From contig JADANN010000464.1 of the NCBI GenBank assembly GCA_018806985.1, positions 1,459,501 to 1,523,500 of the forward strand: 64,000 nt of DNA. Reading direction: 5' to 3'. This DNA is from Angiostrongylus vasorum. Lineage: Eukaryota > Nematoda > Chromadorea > Rhabditida > Metastrongylidae. The notes under the pieces were generated by a model, which was not told the DNA's origin, made no database searches, and worked only from the letters and a program-made list of their open reading frames with translations. The translations under genes were made by a program, and so were the position numbers. This document shows positions 47,715 through 57,424 of the stretch, in pieces (the first letter of the stretch is position 1; every line of letters starts with the position of its first letter).

Positions 47715-48640
47715 CATTTTTTCTACTAGGTCATGTTCATTTATACCAGTTGCACAAAATTCTAGACTTATGGAGAGGATGAAGTCATTGAAGGCAGTTT
47801 CGCCCTCGGCTTGGTTTCTGGAGTATTTCACGCACAGGAACTTCTTATTGAGATGTTTGAAGAAGTGGTAGTTAATAGCCGAGCGTTTAGCGAGTATGTT
47901 GGATGAGGCAGCGTTTCATATCCCTAACTCGTTCAACTTCTGTACTCCTTTTGTACAACGCATCGCCTCACATTATCGTGGAACAGGATTGATGTCCTTC
48001 TGTTGACCAACGCCTGCAGCACAAGTCGAAGTTTCTGATGCATGTCGTCTATCGTCGAATTGCTGAATATATTTCGTCGCGTAATTCCTTCAGCCAGGTT
48101 TAGGAAGTTCTGATGGATCAAGCGAAATCTGCACAATCGAACATTCATCATAACGTTCTTTTTCTTCAATTTTGGCTCTAAGAAGTGCTATAGAGCTTCG
48201 TCATGGTTGACCATCGCAGGTTATCGCAGAGGATTAATTTCTTGGCGCACGTCACAATGCGCTTGGGAAACCGGTCATTCTAGTTGCGCAGAAATAGCTG
48301 CAACGATACCTCAAAACAGCGATTTCATCGGTTGTCATTTCAAGCATTACTATTTTGCCAAGTTTGTTGGACTTTCGAATTTTCCTAGATGGTTCGAGAC
48401 GGTACGGAAGCTTAAATTGAGTTTTTTTGTAAATTCTCCAACAGGTGTGGGAGTTCTTTCCTCCATCAAACCCTCACACCATTCTTGTCAAGGTCAAGAG
48501 CCGAAAGACGTCTTCGACTTCCCTCATTGTCAAGTTCACTACTATTTCCTTGATTTCCTTGCTCACTAATATTTTGAGCAGTTTGCTGCGCATATGACTG
48601 AGTTTGAATTCGTAAAAGGGAGATCTGTCAAAACTGTTGT
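47715..48640 (-). pseudogene. mariner transposase, decayed
   Basis: A Tc1/mariner-superfamily transposase read right to left over several frames. Blocks are PFYEFKLSH (start region), SRRRLSALDLDKNG, NRCFEVSLQLFLRN, RIVTCAKKLILCDN, DDMHQKLRLVLQALVNRR, ILFHDN, VQKLNELG, then NYHFFKHLNKKFL and ATGINEHDLVEK. The intact family has CDEKW, HDNA and YSPDL-P-DY. Here the first catalytic Asp is lost (CAKKL), HDN is kept, and the third Asp region is changed. With frameshifts as well, it is dead. No terminal inverted repeats were identified. Confidence 0.85.
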
Positions 48641-48644
48641 TTTG

Positions 48645-49840
48645 ACGCCTGACATTCCACTACCTTTGAAATTTGTGAAAGAAAGCAAATTACATTGTAA
48701 TTCAGTTGTGCAGAAAACTTTTGCTGTGAGATACGCAAGTGTAATGAAATTGCGAGCCGGACATTAATTCCCGAGCAGCTACATTTTGTGCAATTCGTAT
48801 TAAACCAACCTTGCACCTGTCTGAGGCGCAGGTGGATTGACGCCATGGACTTTTGTTTCTTCTACTGCGCAGGATTGCTATACTATGTATTTCCTGAATA
48901 CAAGCAAAAAACACAATATTATGCGCAAATATGCTTGAGCGTAAGTACATCGAATTCAGCGAAATTGTATGCAATTAAATGGAAGAGAAGCACAACAGGG
49001 GTGCTTAGAAGCGGCCTCTAATATGCAAGTTTACTTTGGTAGGCCACTTCAAGCTACCTATGAATGCATTATCTCAGCACTGCGGCATTGGACGAGTTTA
49101 AAACCTTCTGACCTGGCTCCACATGAGGATGATGCATTGAAACAACATCGAAAGTTGATTAGCAAAAGATTACAACATTCTTTGACACTTTGAACTGATT
49201 TAAGTAGAACAACATGCTCCCCAATGGAAAGCTTGAAATGATCCTTAGCACTAGTTGAAGTTCGTCATCCTGCACATCTTCAAACAGTACCTGAGACCTC
49301 CAACAAATGTTACCAGCACTATGAATGAGATTTGTATTATGAGGAATTGAGATAAAGAAGCGCTGTAATCCTCAAGATATGACAGGCGTGGCCATTTAAG
49401 TGTGGGAAGTAGGTAACAGTCGTTTTTCACAGCAATAACCCAAGATGCATTCGAAAGTGAGCGTCACTTCTGTTAATTCAACAATTCTTTTTTTGTAGGC
49501 AAATTAATAGTTCCTTCATTCTGAGTAATGTGCCACACATCGGGCGCTGAGAAAGAGCCTAATGATTATCTAACCTTTTTTCTTAGGCAAATTACGATGC
49601 ATGGAGGATGAGAATTCACGTCTTCACAGTAGTCAAAAAGCAATCGGTAACTTCTACTATTATTCACGTGATGAGTACTCAAACAACTTATTACTGTTGT
49701 CTGTAATATTCACGTTTAATGAGAAATAAAACTTAATGGATCAAAACCAATATCGTTAAAATAGTGGGTAATATTACCGCATTTGTTCCACCTTTCTTTT
49801 ATTGGAATAGTGATAATAGTACATTGCAATTTGATATGAA
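48645..49840. other. no supported gene
   Basis: Spacer between the mariner and the PLE. Frames at 48788-49193 show no family features. Confidence 0.35.
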
Positions 49841-49842
49841 AC

Positions 49843-50854
49843 GCTGTAAAATCATGGACCTTCGACGTTACTGCCCTCTATACTAACGTGTTGAATGACT
49901 ACGCAACGCAGGTCATCCGCCAGCTCCTTATGCAACACAAACGAGTAGTAAACATACATGGCTTCTCGAATAAGCATGTTATGACCCTCCTAAAAGAGTG
50001 CCTAAATTGCTCAATCTTCGGATGATCTGCGAAGTATTTCACACAAATGAGTTGGTCAACGATGGAAGAATGCCTAACACCAAGATTTGTCATTGCCTTT
50101 ATGACTAGTGTACCAGTGAGCGATCTAAGACCATTAATGTATGTATATAGGTGTATTGTCATTTGCTGTATTGTCATCACAAGAGAAGATGGACGAATTT
50201 TTGAGTTGTGGGACCAATAGTCCAACTATGTTAAGTTTACTAAAGGATAAAGTGTAAAGCTCTCAGCGTTGATCAATCCCTATGGGGTGGGCTACGCATT
50301 CGATTTCATTAAGCATAGAGTTGATTGAATGCATATCTTGCCTTTACAATGGCTAGCGGTGGCCTACCGATGTATCGAGGCAGTGCTGTTATCCTCTCAG
50401 ACAAGTCTGGTACCAGTTTACCGACTCCGAAGGGATGGAAGGCTTGGTCAGCCACGAGCACGGGGATCCATCCTATGTGTATTGTAGGGCAACTTCGACC
50501 ACTGCACTACATGCGCCCTACATTAAGTTTACAGGACAGAAACATAAAGGGAATCGACTTTCATTTCTGAACATTCAAACGAATCTGTTCGAAAACGGCT
50601 ATATAACCAAGTGGTACTGAAAACCAAGCAGCAAAAATATACTGGCTTATTACCTCTCCGCTTACCCTTCACACATGAAGAGGTCGTTTGTGAGAAGTAA
50701 GTTTCGAGCGGCCACCAATGTCTGCACAAAAAGAGAGCGGAAGGAGGAATCTCTGAAATTGACGCTTTTAATTGGCACTTCCAGTAGCTACAAAATCGCA
50801 GTTCACCGGATAGGTTTAGATGAAAAATCATTAAGCAAACGACATATCTAGCAA
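49843..50854 (+). pseudogene. Penelope reverse transcriptase remnant
   Basis: Blocks seen are TFDVTALYTNV, IRQLLMQHKRVVNIHGF, LLKECLNCSIFG with a TGA in place of Trp, SAKYFTQ, LTPRFVIAFM, PLMYVYR then CIVIC, and SNYVKFT. After the SINE come RLSFLNIQTNLFENG, ITKWY then KPSSKNILAYYLSAYPS. These follow the order of Penelope RTs (DVTALYTNV, WSGKYFxQ, RLAP-LAIAFM, RYIDDC, FLNV, KWYRKPSSKN). The catalytic YIDD is missing, exactly four codons between YR and C, and three stops are present. The copy is catalytically dead. Confidence 0.9.
50241..50522 (-). mobile_element. S2 SINE nested in the PLE
   Basis: A nearly full S2 in reverse, with perfect 10-base duplication TTAAGTTTAC at 50231-50240 and 50523-50532. 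It contains GCGTTGATCAATCCCTATGG, GACAAGTCTGGTACCAGTTT and a tRNA-like head near 50480-50520. Confidence 0.9.
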
Positions 50855-50929
50855 GAATAAATACCCGTCAATCCTGTCCTTCATTTCCAACGAAATAAGT
50901 GCAGCTGGAAAACTTTTTCTCATAAAGGG

Positions 50930-51316
50930 CGCCTCTAAAGAGATCGGTAGCAGTGACTGAAATACCACAGAGCACTCTAGGTCACCAGTTAGCTCGTAAC
51001 CCTTTGTATAACCGTCCACGCTTAATGCAAAATTTCCTAATATGCACTACTGGTAAAGACGGCGATTGCACTTGCTTGCGTGCGAAATGCTTTTGGAGAA
51101 ACAAGGGCAGACCATTGTGCGCCCATATCAAAAAAGCACCCAGTCGGCGAACTTAAAGTTAAACCAAATACTCCACAAAGGGGGCATGGTACACAAAGGC
51201 ACAACGGAGAAGATTCTGAAGAAAAACTTTCTGCTCTAGCACAAAAAATCAAAAATTTCAGCGCGCAATGCTTTCGAAGCTTCCTGGGTAAATCCCAAGA
51301 ACCCTGAGCCTCAGGA
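50930..51316 (+). pseudogene. Penelope linker and GIY-YIG-type endonuclease remnant
   Basis: The first frame has EIPQSTLGHQLARNPLYN and ICTTGKDGDCTCLR, matching the linker of EN+ Penelope elements (LVRNRLYD, then C-x-x-C-x-GDC). It shifts near 51080 into FGETRADHCAPISKKH, NTPQRGHGTQRHNGED and KLSALAQKIKNFSAQ, matching the GIY-YIG tail (IGETGRPL-RI-EH, TPLG-H, H-G-DF, ILA-E). The end (RKECLVITRYF) is found after the R4 insertion, at about 51744. These reads looked like a host exon until the RT upstream was recognised. Confidence 0.8.
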
Positions 51317-51327
51317 AGGAATGCCTC

Positions 51328-51732
51328 CTTACTTACTTACTTGGATACTTGGACATCCCGCCCTCATTGGTTGTGCGTGTTCCAGCATAATCTCCATTTT
51401 TCGGAGTTTTGCTGGTTTAGCTATTGTGTTTCCCTGGAATCTCGAGGTCAGTCATGCCAAAGTCTGCGCGAGGTCGTCTACATCACAGGCGGTCACAGCC
51501 CTTGTGGATCGGAGGGACATCTGTCCCATGCGACTAGTTTAATACTAGGACGGTGGTCGATCCTGGTAATGGTTTCTCTTAGATGGGCTTCCTGATGGAA
51601 ACGCCAGACTTCTTCTCGGCTTGGAAGGCCCTAAAGAGGGGAGGGGGAGGGGTGGATGAATCCCCCCGCTGTACAACGCACTCAGACACCCAGGAACACC
51701 TCTTAGCCACGAACAGACGGCAAACCGTTGGC
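51328..51732 (-). mobile_element. R4 retroposon nested in the PLE
   Basis: A full-length R4 in reverse with (CTTA)n at its left end. It is flanked by a perfect 11-base duplication AGGAATGCCTC at 51317-51327 and 51733-51743. Removing it restores the PLE end. Confidence 0.92.
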
Positions 51733-51940
51733 AGGAATGCCTCGTTATTACACGTTATTTCACAACATGTCTCGCACTGATATCTGAATGCGAATAAGGA
51801 GCAGAAGAATCAGAGAAAACGATAAATGTGTGAGGGAAGCTATCTTGTTTGCAGTGTGATTGAAACTTAGATTTCTTGGTTTTTTGTTGGGGTCATAGAG
51901 GTATTTGGCTGATTAGATTGAGGATAACGTGACCATTCCG

Positions 51941-51977
51941 AGCTCTAATGAAGGCGAAATCCTCCTAATCATCAGCT
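51941..51977 (+). ncRNA. hammerhead-like motif in the PLE 3' repeat, diverged
   Basis: AGCT, CTAATGA, A, GGC-GAAATCC-TCC, TAATCATC, AGCT. Stem I is intact (AGCT with AGCT), but the GAAA box is mutated. Its place just after PLE coding sequence ties the motif to this element family. Confidence 0.5.
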
Positions 51978-52059
51978 ACTATGAATAAATAATACAAAAA
52001 GCAGCCTCACGTCCGCTTGCTGAGAAAACAGTGAATTATTTTTAATACTTTCCTGTAAG

Positions 52060-52429
52060 GGCAGGCAGCGCAGTGGTAGTGATGTCGATTATCATGAGCG
52101 CGGTGCTCGTTAGACTCCGAATCGGGCCCATCAACCTCCTCATCCCTTCGGTACATGCAAAGTGGAGCCAGACTTTACTGGGAGAGGCTTACTACCTACA
52201 AATTAAGTGGTATCGCTCTAGTCCGGCTACTTCAGTACTCCATGGAGAATCGACTTGACCAGCCTTCAAAGAAATTCATGAAGGAAGGAAAATCCTCAAG
52301 CAGCAGCCACGCGAAAGGAGGAACATCATGGATTGCGGATGCGAGGGAAACGAATCGAATGCAAGCAGTCCTTTGATTCGCACAGTCGTTGTGAAACGCG
52401 GGAGGTGCGGAATAAAAAAAAATGCTTTT
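52060..52429 (+). mobile_element. S3 SINE, tRNA-headed
   Basis: Head GGCAGCGCAGTGGTAGTGAT (box A), then AGACTCCGAATCGGG. The body has CCTCAAGCAGCAGCCACG and it ends in GGAATAAAAAAAA. It is the partner of 17025-17412. Confidence 0.7.
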
Positions 52430-52569
52430 GTGCAAACCCATTTTTTTTCTTGCATAGCTTGAACTAACCAACTACATGTTTCACTGAAGCGCAACGTTGA
52501 CGGGGTGTATTTTAACGCCACCGCTTTCTCAAATTTCCAATTTCAAAATTTCAAACGCATTTGGTCTAT

Positions 52570-52720
52570 GAAATAGAGCAACAGGGACCCTGAAATATTT
52601 GCAAAACTCGGGACCGCAGGTGTCTGCGTGGGGATCGAACGTGCCATTACCCTTTCCAGGGGCTAACGCGTTCACAACCGCACCATGCTGGTCCTTCGTT
52701 TCGTTTTTCATTTGATTTAC
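52570..52720 (-). repeat. R1 tRNA-like repeat, partial
   Basis: Reverse of the R1 core: AAATATTTGCAAAACTCGGG, then GGATCGAACGTGCC and AACGCGTTCACAACCGCACC. Confidence 0.7.
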
Positions 52721-53514
52721 ATCAGAGCATTTTCTCGCTACCATAAATCTTCAACACAAATCATGTTAGATATGTTAGAGTCGCTAAATTATGTCGTGGG
52801 CCTTCAGGTCAAGGAAAAGGGACTAAACGCATTTCAAACGGTCTTTAGTTCTCCCTGAAGAAAATTTGATAAGCATTCATTATCTGGCATGTGGACCAAT
52901 TCATTGGCTGGCCGTCAGGGGTAATCGCAAACAAATAAACCCTTCTACTCCTTCAGACCACGATCTCCCTCATATGAGGGTTTTCGGGCCGGTTACTCGC
53001 GAGGCTTGGTGGCGCGTCCCCAGGTGGCAGATAGGGGGGTAATCGCAGACCAAAAGCGACCTTTGCTTCCCTGAGATGCAGGTGAATTCAGGAGATGGAT
53101 TCCCTGTTTCTGTTCCGTCGATTTGACACAGAGTTGTATTTACGAGGCGTATTCATGCATGCGTGTGTGGGTTCGTTCTTGCTTATGCAGATTGTATTCT
53201 ATTACACAATTTGGCCAAAAGCCTACAACCAAACGACAGCAAAGTGTATGGGAGGCGGTTAGGAGTCGCCCCAACAAATAAGCTCCATATCCACTCTGGG
53301 CGAGACTGGTAAGCTACCCGTGAGTATACCCAGCGTCCACATTCGGAGTCCAGCAAGGTACGTGGGCATCAAAATGCAAAGCACAGTTAAAGAAACGGGC
53401 CTCATTCCCCTGACCCCGAAAGAGCCCCCATTTCGGCGGCGTTGGGTAGGACGAGTACGGAGAGGCTGCTAAAATCTCAGGGCAATTCTAAGCTGCCCAA
53501 ATGACAAAGAATTA

Positions 53515-54035
53515 ACGTGACGATCTGTACCTACAATGCATGCAACTTGCATCGGACTCCTCGATAGAAGAGTTGATTATATAAGCAAAAAGAATAAGGT
53601 ACGACGTCATCGGCCTGGCCGAAACGAGACGATGCCACCCATTCAACGCCGCCTATGACACCGGAGAAGAACTGTTCCTCGGAAGATGGGACAGTAGAGG
53701 AACCGGCGGCGTCGGCGTTCTCGTCAACACGACTTTGTCCATGAACATCGATCGATTCATTCAAACAGCTCAAAACTCGAATCGGACGTTTACGATTAAA
53801 AAGATGTGGATCAATACCGGCTTTGACAATCTTCGTTGTTTACGCACCGACATCAAACTATGACAAAAGAGTCGAACCGTTCTATTTGGACTTGGAGAAG
53901 TTCTACATGGTCAATACTGAAGATTTCAATGCTAAGATTGGACCAAAAAGAACGTCTGAAGAACGTCACATTGAGATCCCGGATTGGAATGGAACGAGCA
54001 GGATGAACGGCGCAATTCCGGAAGCCGCACCCTAA
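53515..54035 (+). pseudogene. RTE endonuclease domain, disrupted
   Basis: ICTYNAC, then GLAETRR and FNAAYDTGEELF in changing frames, GGVGVLVN, IFVVYAPTSNYDKR and [15 protein letters not shown]. It is homologous block for block to 6060-6777 on the minus strand. Confidence 0.85.
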
Positions 54036-54078
54036 ACGTTGTACGTGGGAGCCTCCCAGTGGAGAGTACCATAGGAAA

Positions 54079-54640
54079 ATGGATAAAATAGATCACATCA
54101 TAATAGAAAGTTTTGCCTTTCCGATGTCGCTGTTGCCCCAAAAATTCTACATGGGATCAGACCTGTGTAGACCGCTGTCCTCTTCGTACAAAATTCCTTT
54201 TCTCGCCGAAACGAGAAAAAAACCGCTAAATTCAAAAAACGAAGTCCCAAACCCACCACAAACTGGGACTTATTCAGAAGCTGAGGGTTCGGAAGCCACC
54301 AAGAGACGCGTGTCTCCAGAAACACTCGAGCTGATACGCCAGCGTGGAATCGCACGAGCTGCAGGCAATCGCGAACTAACGTCCGAAGTTGCAAAACAAT
54401 GCAGATAGGCGATAAAAGAAGATCTTAAAGAGAGAAGAGCAGCAGTGACGGTCGAAGCTGCAGAGGCTGGGAAAAGCATTAGCCAAGCCCACCGAAGCTT
54501 CGCCAATTACAAGACCAAGATGACTGCACTCCGACGTCCAGACGGAACAGTTAAAGCGTCCAGAAAGGCAATGGGGAAAATCATTCACGCATACTACTCA
54601 TATCTCTTCAATAGCCACGTCCACCTTTCCTCATAAAAAA
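54079..54640 (+). pseudogene. RTE linker region
   Basis: The frame at 54079-54408 has KIDHIIIE, QKFYMGSDLCRPLSSSYKIP and ETLELIRQRGIARAAGN. The following frame has EAAEAGKSISQAHRSFANYK. It parallels 5553-6029 on the minus strand. Confidence 0.8.
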
Positions 54641-54649
54641 TAAAGGAGG

Positions 54650-55600
54650 ATGGATATATCGTACGAGCGGTTCTCTCTTCTGAAATCTGGCATGCTGTTT
54701 CGTCGGGGAAAATCTAAACACTTCAAAAACCTTCCGCCAGTCCTAGCAAACACACTGGCTCGGCTGCTGACACCTTTCCTATCTTAATGCAAGGTCCCTC
54801 CTCAATGTAAGACCAGCAAGACCGTGCTATTGTTCAAGAAGGGCGACCTCCACGATATCAGCAACTATCGCCCAATCTGCTTGCTATCTGTCGTCTATAA
54901 ACTTTTCATTCGAGTCATCCTAAACAGGACTGACAGAACATGGGACTAAGGGCAGCCATGTGAGCAAGCAGGGTTTCGAAAGGGATTTAGTACGGTTGAC
55001 TACATCCATACGATTACAAGACTCATTGACGTTTCGCCAGAGTACAAAAGGCCGCTAAGTCTCACTTTCATCGATTTACAGAAGGCCTTTGATTCAATTG
55101 AGATAGAAGCAGTCATGGAAGCTCTTGACAGTCAAGTAGTCCCTACTCAGTACATAAATTCGTGAGCTTTACAAGAATTTTACAACCAAGATATCATCAT
55201 TCTACAATAATATTAACATCGATTTCAAAAGAGTTTGAGCAAGGCGACAACATCTCACCAGAATTATTCACCGCCACCTTCGAGAACGCCATACGAACAT
55301 TGGAATGAAAGAACATAGGAGTGAAAATCGTTGGTGAACAATTACACCATTTTCGCTTTGCTGGTGATATCGTTCTTATAACACCAAACTAATGTTTGGC
55401 CAAGCGGAACGAATGCTTACCGACTTTGATAAAGCCTGTGGAAAGATCGCTCTTCGAGTAAATCTAATATGGATAGATCGGTGTTCGACTAAATCTAATA
55501 CACACAAGGAAAGGAAGGGATCCGAAGCTCTGACCCTCGTCAACGATGAAAAATCAAAGATGCCGTTCTGTGCGCCAAACAGTCGAAGATAAAGTGGGCC
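54650..55600 (+). pseudogene. RTE reverse transcriptase, disrupted
   Basis: LKNLPPVLANTLARL-like residues, LLFKKGDLHDISNYRPICLL, SLTFIDLQKAFDSIE and EAVMEALDSQVVPTQYI, then FAGDIVL and LTDFDKACGKIALRVN. These are the RT blocks of the RTE clade. The second Asp position of FADD is intact, while the first is Gly. Confidence 0.88.
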
Positions 55601-55862
55601 GGACACGTAATGCGTATGAACGACAACCGATGGACAAGAGCCGTTAGCGACTCGACTCCTCGGGATGTCAAACGTACTGCAGGAAGACCACCGACCCGAT
55701 GGTCAGAGTTCTTCACGAAGAGCCTAGGAGAAAGATATGATGCTCGACGAATCCCTAGAGCGAGCAGAACCTACTGGGCTACTCTTCCACGCGACAGGGG
55801 AAAAATGGAGGATTTACTGGCGCCCTCTCGAGTCACTCGACGAACGACAGGGCTACAGGTAA
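55590..55862 (+). pseudogene. RTE C-terminal region
   Basis: The frame from 55610 has RMNDNRWTRAVSDSTPRDVK and RPPTRWSEFFTKSLGE, then ARRIPRASRTYWATLPRDR. It is the family tail. Confidence 0.8.
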
Positions 55863-56212
55863 TACAGGTGAAGCCTTCAGAACTTCTGATTCCTTCAGAA
55901 TCCCTACTAAAGAAGTTCGGCAAGCTTCCCGCTCACTTGTTAAGTAGAAGTAACAGATCTCACATTACTGCCGTCAAGGTTTTTGTGCTCCTCGACTGAA
56001 CCGAGCAAAATGAGCAGCTTTGGTTCGTGACAAAAGCGAATGGAGACTTTCACACAAGTACGTCGAAGTGACCTCTATACGAGTCAGTTTTAACTGGCAC
56101 AGTGGCTGTTATGACTTTCGTAGATATCGTTTTGTTTTCTTTGGTTTATTTTGCGCACAGAACTGTTGTTTCAAAATTCTTGCAATCGATCGATTGTTTA
56201 TTGAAGATAGAT

Positions 56213-56312
56213 GATCTAACGGTCAGATGAGGAAAGCTCTGCTCTGTTCTTGGAAACAATAGATGATCTATCGGTCAGACGAGGAAAGCTCTGCTCTGTT
56301 CTTGGAAACAAA
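56213..56312. repeat. 50-base tandem duplication
   Basis: Two near-identical units, GATGATCTAACGGTCAGATG and GATGATCTATCGGTCAGACG, each followed by AGGAAAGCTCTGCTCTGTTC. Confidence 0.95.
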
Positions 56313-56314
56313 CG

Positions 56315-57138
56315 AGGAACCTTTCTTCGAAGGAGTTGATTTGCTTGTTATTCGGCTGACAATTTGTTGCTGCCTCAATTCTGGTCGCGGTTATGGAATA
56401 GAGAAGTAAGAAAATACAGAATTAAGCTGAAAACAAGCTGTAAAAGATCACCAAGATGCAGAAAACAAAGTGTTATAACGACGAATATTGGTAACATAAG
56501 GTAAGTAATAGCATATAAACTCATAAAGCAAGAGCGCGACAGAGCAAAATCTCTTCTATAATGCTGCGATGCCTTCAATCCCTCAAGTCTTTTGGTTGTG
56601 GAAACATTATCCCTTGTTTGGAAAGAACAGCAGGTCCATGAAGGCACGAAATTAGACGTCGTCCGATGAGCCCACACAAAAAAAATTAGGCGTTGTCCGT
56701 AGGTGTTAATGGTGCCGCCTACTCCATTCGATGACCAACTGAATTAGATGTGATGGTAGGTTTAATTCATACTATTGCTCATGTACCGCTTCGATTTGAC
56801 TTAAAATTTGCTTCTTACCTTCCATATTTGCCTTTAGTCTTACTTCTATTCAGTCATCAGGACATAGCTGTCATTGGCCATCCGTTTGCCACTGCTAGGT
56901 GTAAATGCCTGAACGATTGTCTGGAAGAGACTGTCTCTATACCGTCTTTTCTCTTTCTTTTATTTCACTGTTCTTTTTTTTGAGAACATCTTTCACATAT
57001 TGTGTTGTTATCGACAGTATCTGCTATTGGAAATTTATATCACAACCTAGACTGTCCATTTTGCTTAACGTTATTTCAAAAATTCGGTCGTCATTTAACT
57101 TCAACATTGATAATCAAAACCTTTGTTTGGAGTACTAA
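56315..57138. other. no supported gene
   Basis: T-rich frames encode hydrophobic runs but have no splice support. Confidence 0.35.
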
Positions 57139-57139
57139 C

Positions 57140-57285
57140 CCAGCACGAGGTTGATTAAAAGAGAGGTTTGCTGGGTTAACTTTTCGAAGATGTCGCCGAA
57201 GAAGACGAAGACGTCGAATCTTTAGCCGAATAAATTTTCTTTTTTATTAACCTTGTGTTAGCTTACTAATCCAAGAAAGTGACCA
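57140..57285 (+). mobile_element. PLE terminal repeat, subfamily A
   Basis: The motif region at about 57191-57230 has hairpin GACG-AAGA-CGTC, then GAATC and AGCCGAATAAA. It begins with GCACGAGGTTGATTAAAAG in the opposite sense, so this may itself be an inverted pair of repeat ends. Confidence 0.6.
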
Positions 57286-57424
57286 TTTTGCTTCAGGAAT
57301 CGAACTATATTAAACAATGCGAAGTGGTGAATGTTTTGGCGAAGAATCTACACTTGCTGAAGCTCACAATAATTTTGAAACCGATCGTATTTTTAACCAC
57401 GGCAGTACAATAATCAACATGCGC

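Larger units (their letters stand above)
49843..52010 (+). mobile_element. Penelope-like element (EN+), truncated and nested
   Basis: Reading across two nested insertions, the element gives RT palm (49843-50240), RT thumb (50533-50854), a linker and GIY-YIG-type C-terminus (about 50940-51316), final residues (51744-51790) and a 3' terminal repeat (about 51830-52010) with the hammerhead-like motif at 51941-51977. The nested units are S2 at 50241-50522 (duplication TTAAGTTTAC) and R4 at 51328-51732 (duplication AGGAATGCCTC). The 5' part is missing. Penelope elements are retroelements distinct from LINE and LTR classes, and their RT resembles telomerase. Confidence 0.9.
52890..55870 (+). mobile_element. 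RTE-type LINE, broken copy 2 with 5' region
   Basis: It includes a GC-rich 5' untranslated part (about 52890-53510) with a repeated unit starting GGGGTAATCGCA. It is followed by endonuclease (53515-54035), linker (54079-54640), reverse transcriptase (about 54650-55600) and C-terminal region (55590-55860). It is the most complete RTE here. Frameshifts and stops occur throughout. The catalytic box is FAGD (55357-55368) instead of FADD, so even a repaired frame would lack one catalytic Asp. Confidence 0.9.

Noticed and set aside
47735..48190. Host gene on the minus strand
   Set aside because: The peptide matches mariner transposase blocks over several frames.
49899..50225. Minus-strand frame of 108 codons
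   Set aside because: It is the antisense shadow of the Penelope reverse transcriptase, which reads correctly on the plus strand.
50953..51307. Two frames first read as a secreted host protein exon
   Set aside because: They match the Penelope linker and GIY-YIG-type tail, continuous with the RT upstream.
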